Of a DNA stretch of 5,985 nucleotides, positions 5,284 to 5,985 are shown piece after piece. This DNA comes from JANMDR01 sp031376425 (lineage in GTDB: Bacteria; Pseudomonadota; Gammaproteobacteria; Burkholderiales; Usitatibacteraceae), in assembly GCA_031376425.1 (NCBI GenBank), contig JANMDR010000018.1, positions 1-5,985 on the forward strand, given 5' to 3'. Under the pieces are notes generated by a model. That model saw only the letters and a program-made list of their open reading frames with translations, did not search any database and was not told where the DNA came from. The position numbers and the translations under genes were made by a program. Position 1 is the stretch's first letter. Each line of letters starts with the position of its first letter.

Positions 5284-5985
5284 ATGCAGGTTTTAGCATT
5301 GGTATTTGTACTGTTTCTGGTGCTTGCTATCGTTGTGTTCTGGCAATGGCGGCAAGTTAACAAACGGTTTACACGAAGATTGAAGCGCAAAGAAGTTCCT
5401 GCACAAAAGTACTGCTTTGCGCTAAAGCCACAATGGGTAATCGACGCCATTATTCGGCTAAAGGTGTTTATGCCCAATGAGGGGGTGCGGTCAATTGCAC
5501 ATAGTTTTAACCGCATTTATGGTGACCGCAAAACGGTAGGAAAAAGCTTTGTGGCGAATGTGATTCTTGAACATCAGTATGCGATTGCGATGCAACGGCA
5601 GGATATGCGTATTCGTATTCCGATTGCAATTCCCGCTAATGCTACTTGGGGTTTGGATTTATGCGGGAAGCAAGATGCTAAAGGTGCAACACATCCGATA
5701 TTGGGCATTGTGGATCATGGTAGTCGGGTAGCGGTGCTGCTTACAACAATCACCGATATGAATTTCTATACCTTGGCGGGGCATGTATTGATTGCGGTCG
5801 GACGATATGGGAAGCCGCAATCAATTCGCACTGACAACGCACCACAGTTAGTTTCAAAACGGTTTCGGTGGTTTATGAAGGTATTGAATATTCGTCATCA
5901 ACGTAGTGATGTGGGCTGTCCGTGGCAGAACGGGTTTATTGAGCGGTTCTTTGGCTCATTGAAGCAAAAACTGAATCAAATCGGT
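5284..5985 (+). CDS. DDE integrase/transposase (rve core) with N-terminal membrane-like helix, 3' end beyond the window
   Basis: The frame is open from ATG 5284 to the window end (234 codons, no stop). Residues 2-20 are strongly hydrophobic (VLALVFVLFLVLAIVVFW), then basic (NKRFTRRLKRK). Residues about 54-105 (KPQWVIDAIIRLKVF, GVRSIAHSFNRIY, RKTVGKSFVANVI) look like the helix-turn-helix region of integrase-type transposases. The catalytic core shows WGLDLCGK (D125), RTDNAPQLVS (D184) and NGFIERFFGSLKQKL (E220). Exactly 35 residues separate D184 and E220, the classic D,D(35)E spacing, so the visible active site is complete. An in-frame TAA at 5269 blocks any upstream start. GGAG sits only three bases before the ATG, which is close; a later start such as GTG 5320 would still leave part of the hydrophobic stretch. 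The family is a stand-alone rve-type transposase; no specific IS name can be assigned. Confidence 0.88.
   Translation, partial: MQVLALVFVLFLVLAIVVFWQWRQVNKRFTRRLKRKEVPAQKYCFALKPQWVIDAIIRLKVFMPNEGVRSIAHSFNRIYGDRKTVGKSFVANVILEHQYAIAMQRQDMRIRIPIAIPANATWGLDLCGKQDAKGATHPILGIVDHGSRVAVLLTTITDMNFYTLAGHVLIAVGRYGKPQSIRTDNAPQLVSKRFRWFMKVLNIRHQRSDVGCPWQNGFIERFFGSLKQKLNQIG

Overview
The window looks like chromosomal DNA from a proteobacterium, most likely a betaproteobacterium of the Nitrosomonadales/Rhodocyclales kind. This rests on gene families only: a Ser/Thr kinase fused to a cyclic-nucleotide-binding domain, a polyhydroxyalkanoate (PHA) granule-system protein with a Lys/Ala/Pro tail, a membrane-tethered TAXI-type solute-binding protein and a bifunctional GMP/PMI enzyme. 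The genus cannot be fixed by reading alone.

Layout. (1) Bases 2-1114, plus strand: the 3' part of a kinase-cNBD gene cut by the left window edge. It is followed 23 bases later by a small PHA-system gene (1138-1572) with a clear Shine-Dalgarno, probably in the same operon. (2) Convergent to these, on the minus strand, is a two-gene unit transcribed from right to left. manC-like GMP/PMI (4359-2941) starts with TTG, and a TAXI-family binding protein (2924-1596) follows after 16 bases. (3) Bases 4360-4880, minus strand: an apparently intact VapB-type ribbon-helix-helix antitoxin (4825-4583) with a palindrome in its promoter. After it comes a wrecked vapC toxin (about 4581-4437), missing its N-terminus and C-terminal half and carrying two frameshifts. 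This debris runs straight into the manC promoter/start region. (4) Bases 4881-5283: no convincing gene, but two clear inverted repeats (4964-4981 and 5162-5206). (5) Bases 5284-5985, plus strand: a D,D(35)E integrase/transposase, open at the right edge, whose N-terminus is an unexpected hydrophobic membrane-like helix.

How the parts fit. The left pair suggests a signalling kinase beside a PHA granule or nucleoid protein. The middle pair couples nucleotide-sugar (GDP-mannose) synthesis with a membrane-anchored periplasmic binding protein. The right third is accessory DNA: a decayed toxin-antitoxin locus next to a transposase-like gene, a typical site of genome turnover. The most unusual items are the membrane-anchored DDE recombinase with a structured leader, the PHA-family domain fused to a histone-H1-like tail, and the orphan antitoxin. 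There are no tRNA or rRNA genes and no CRISPR array.
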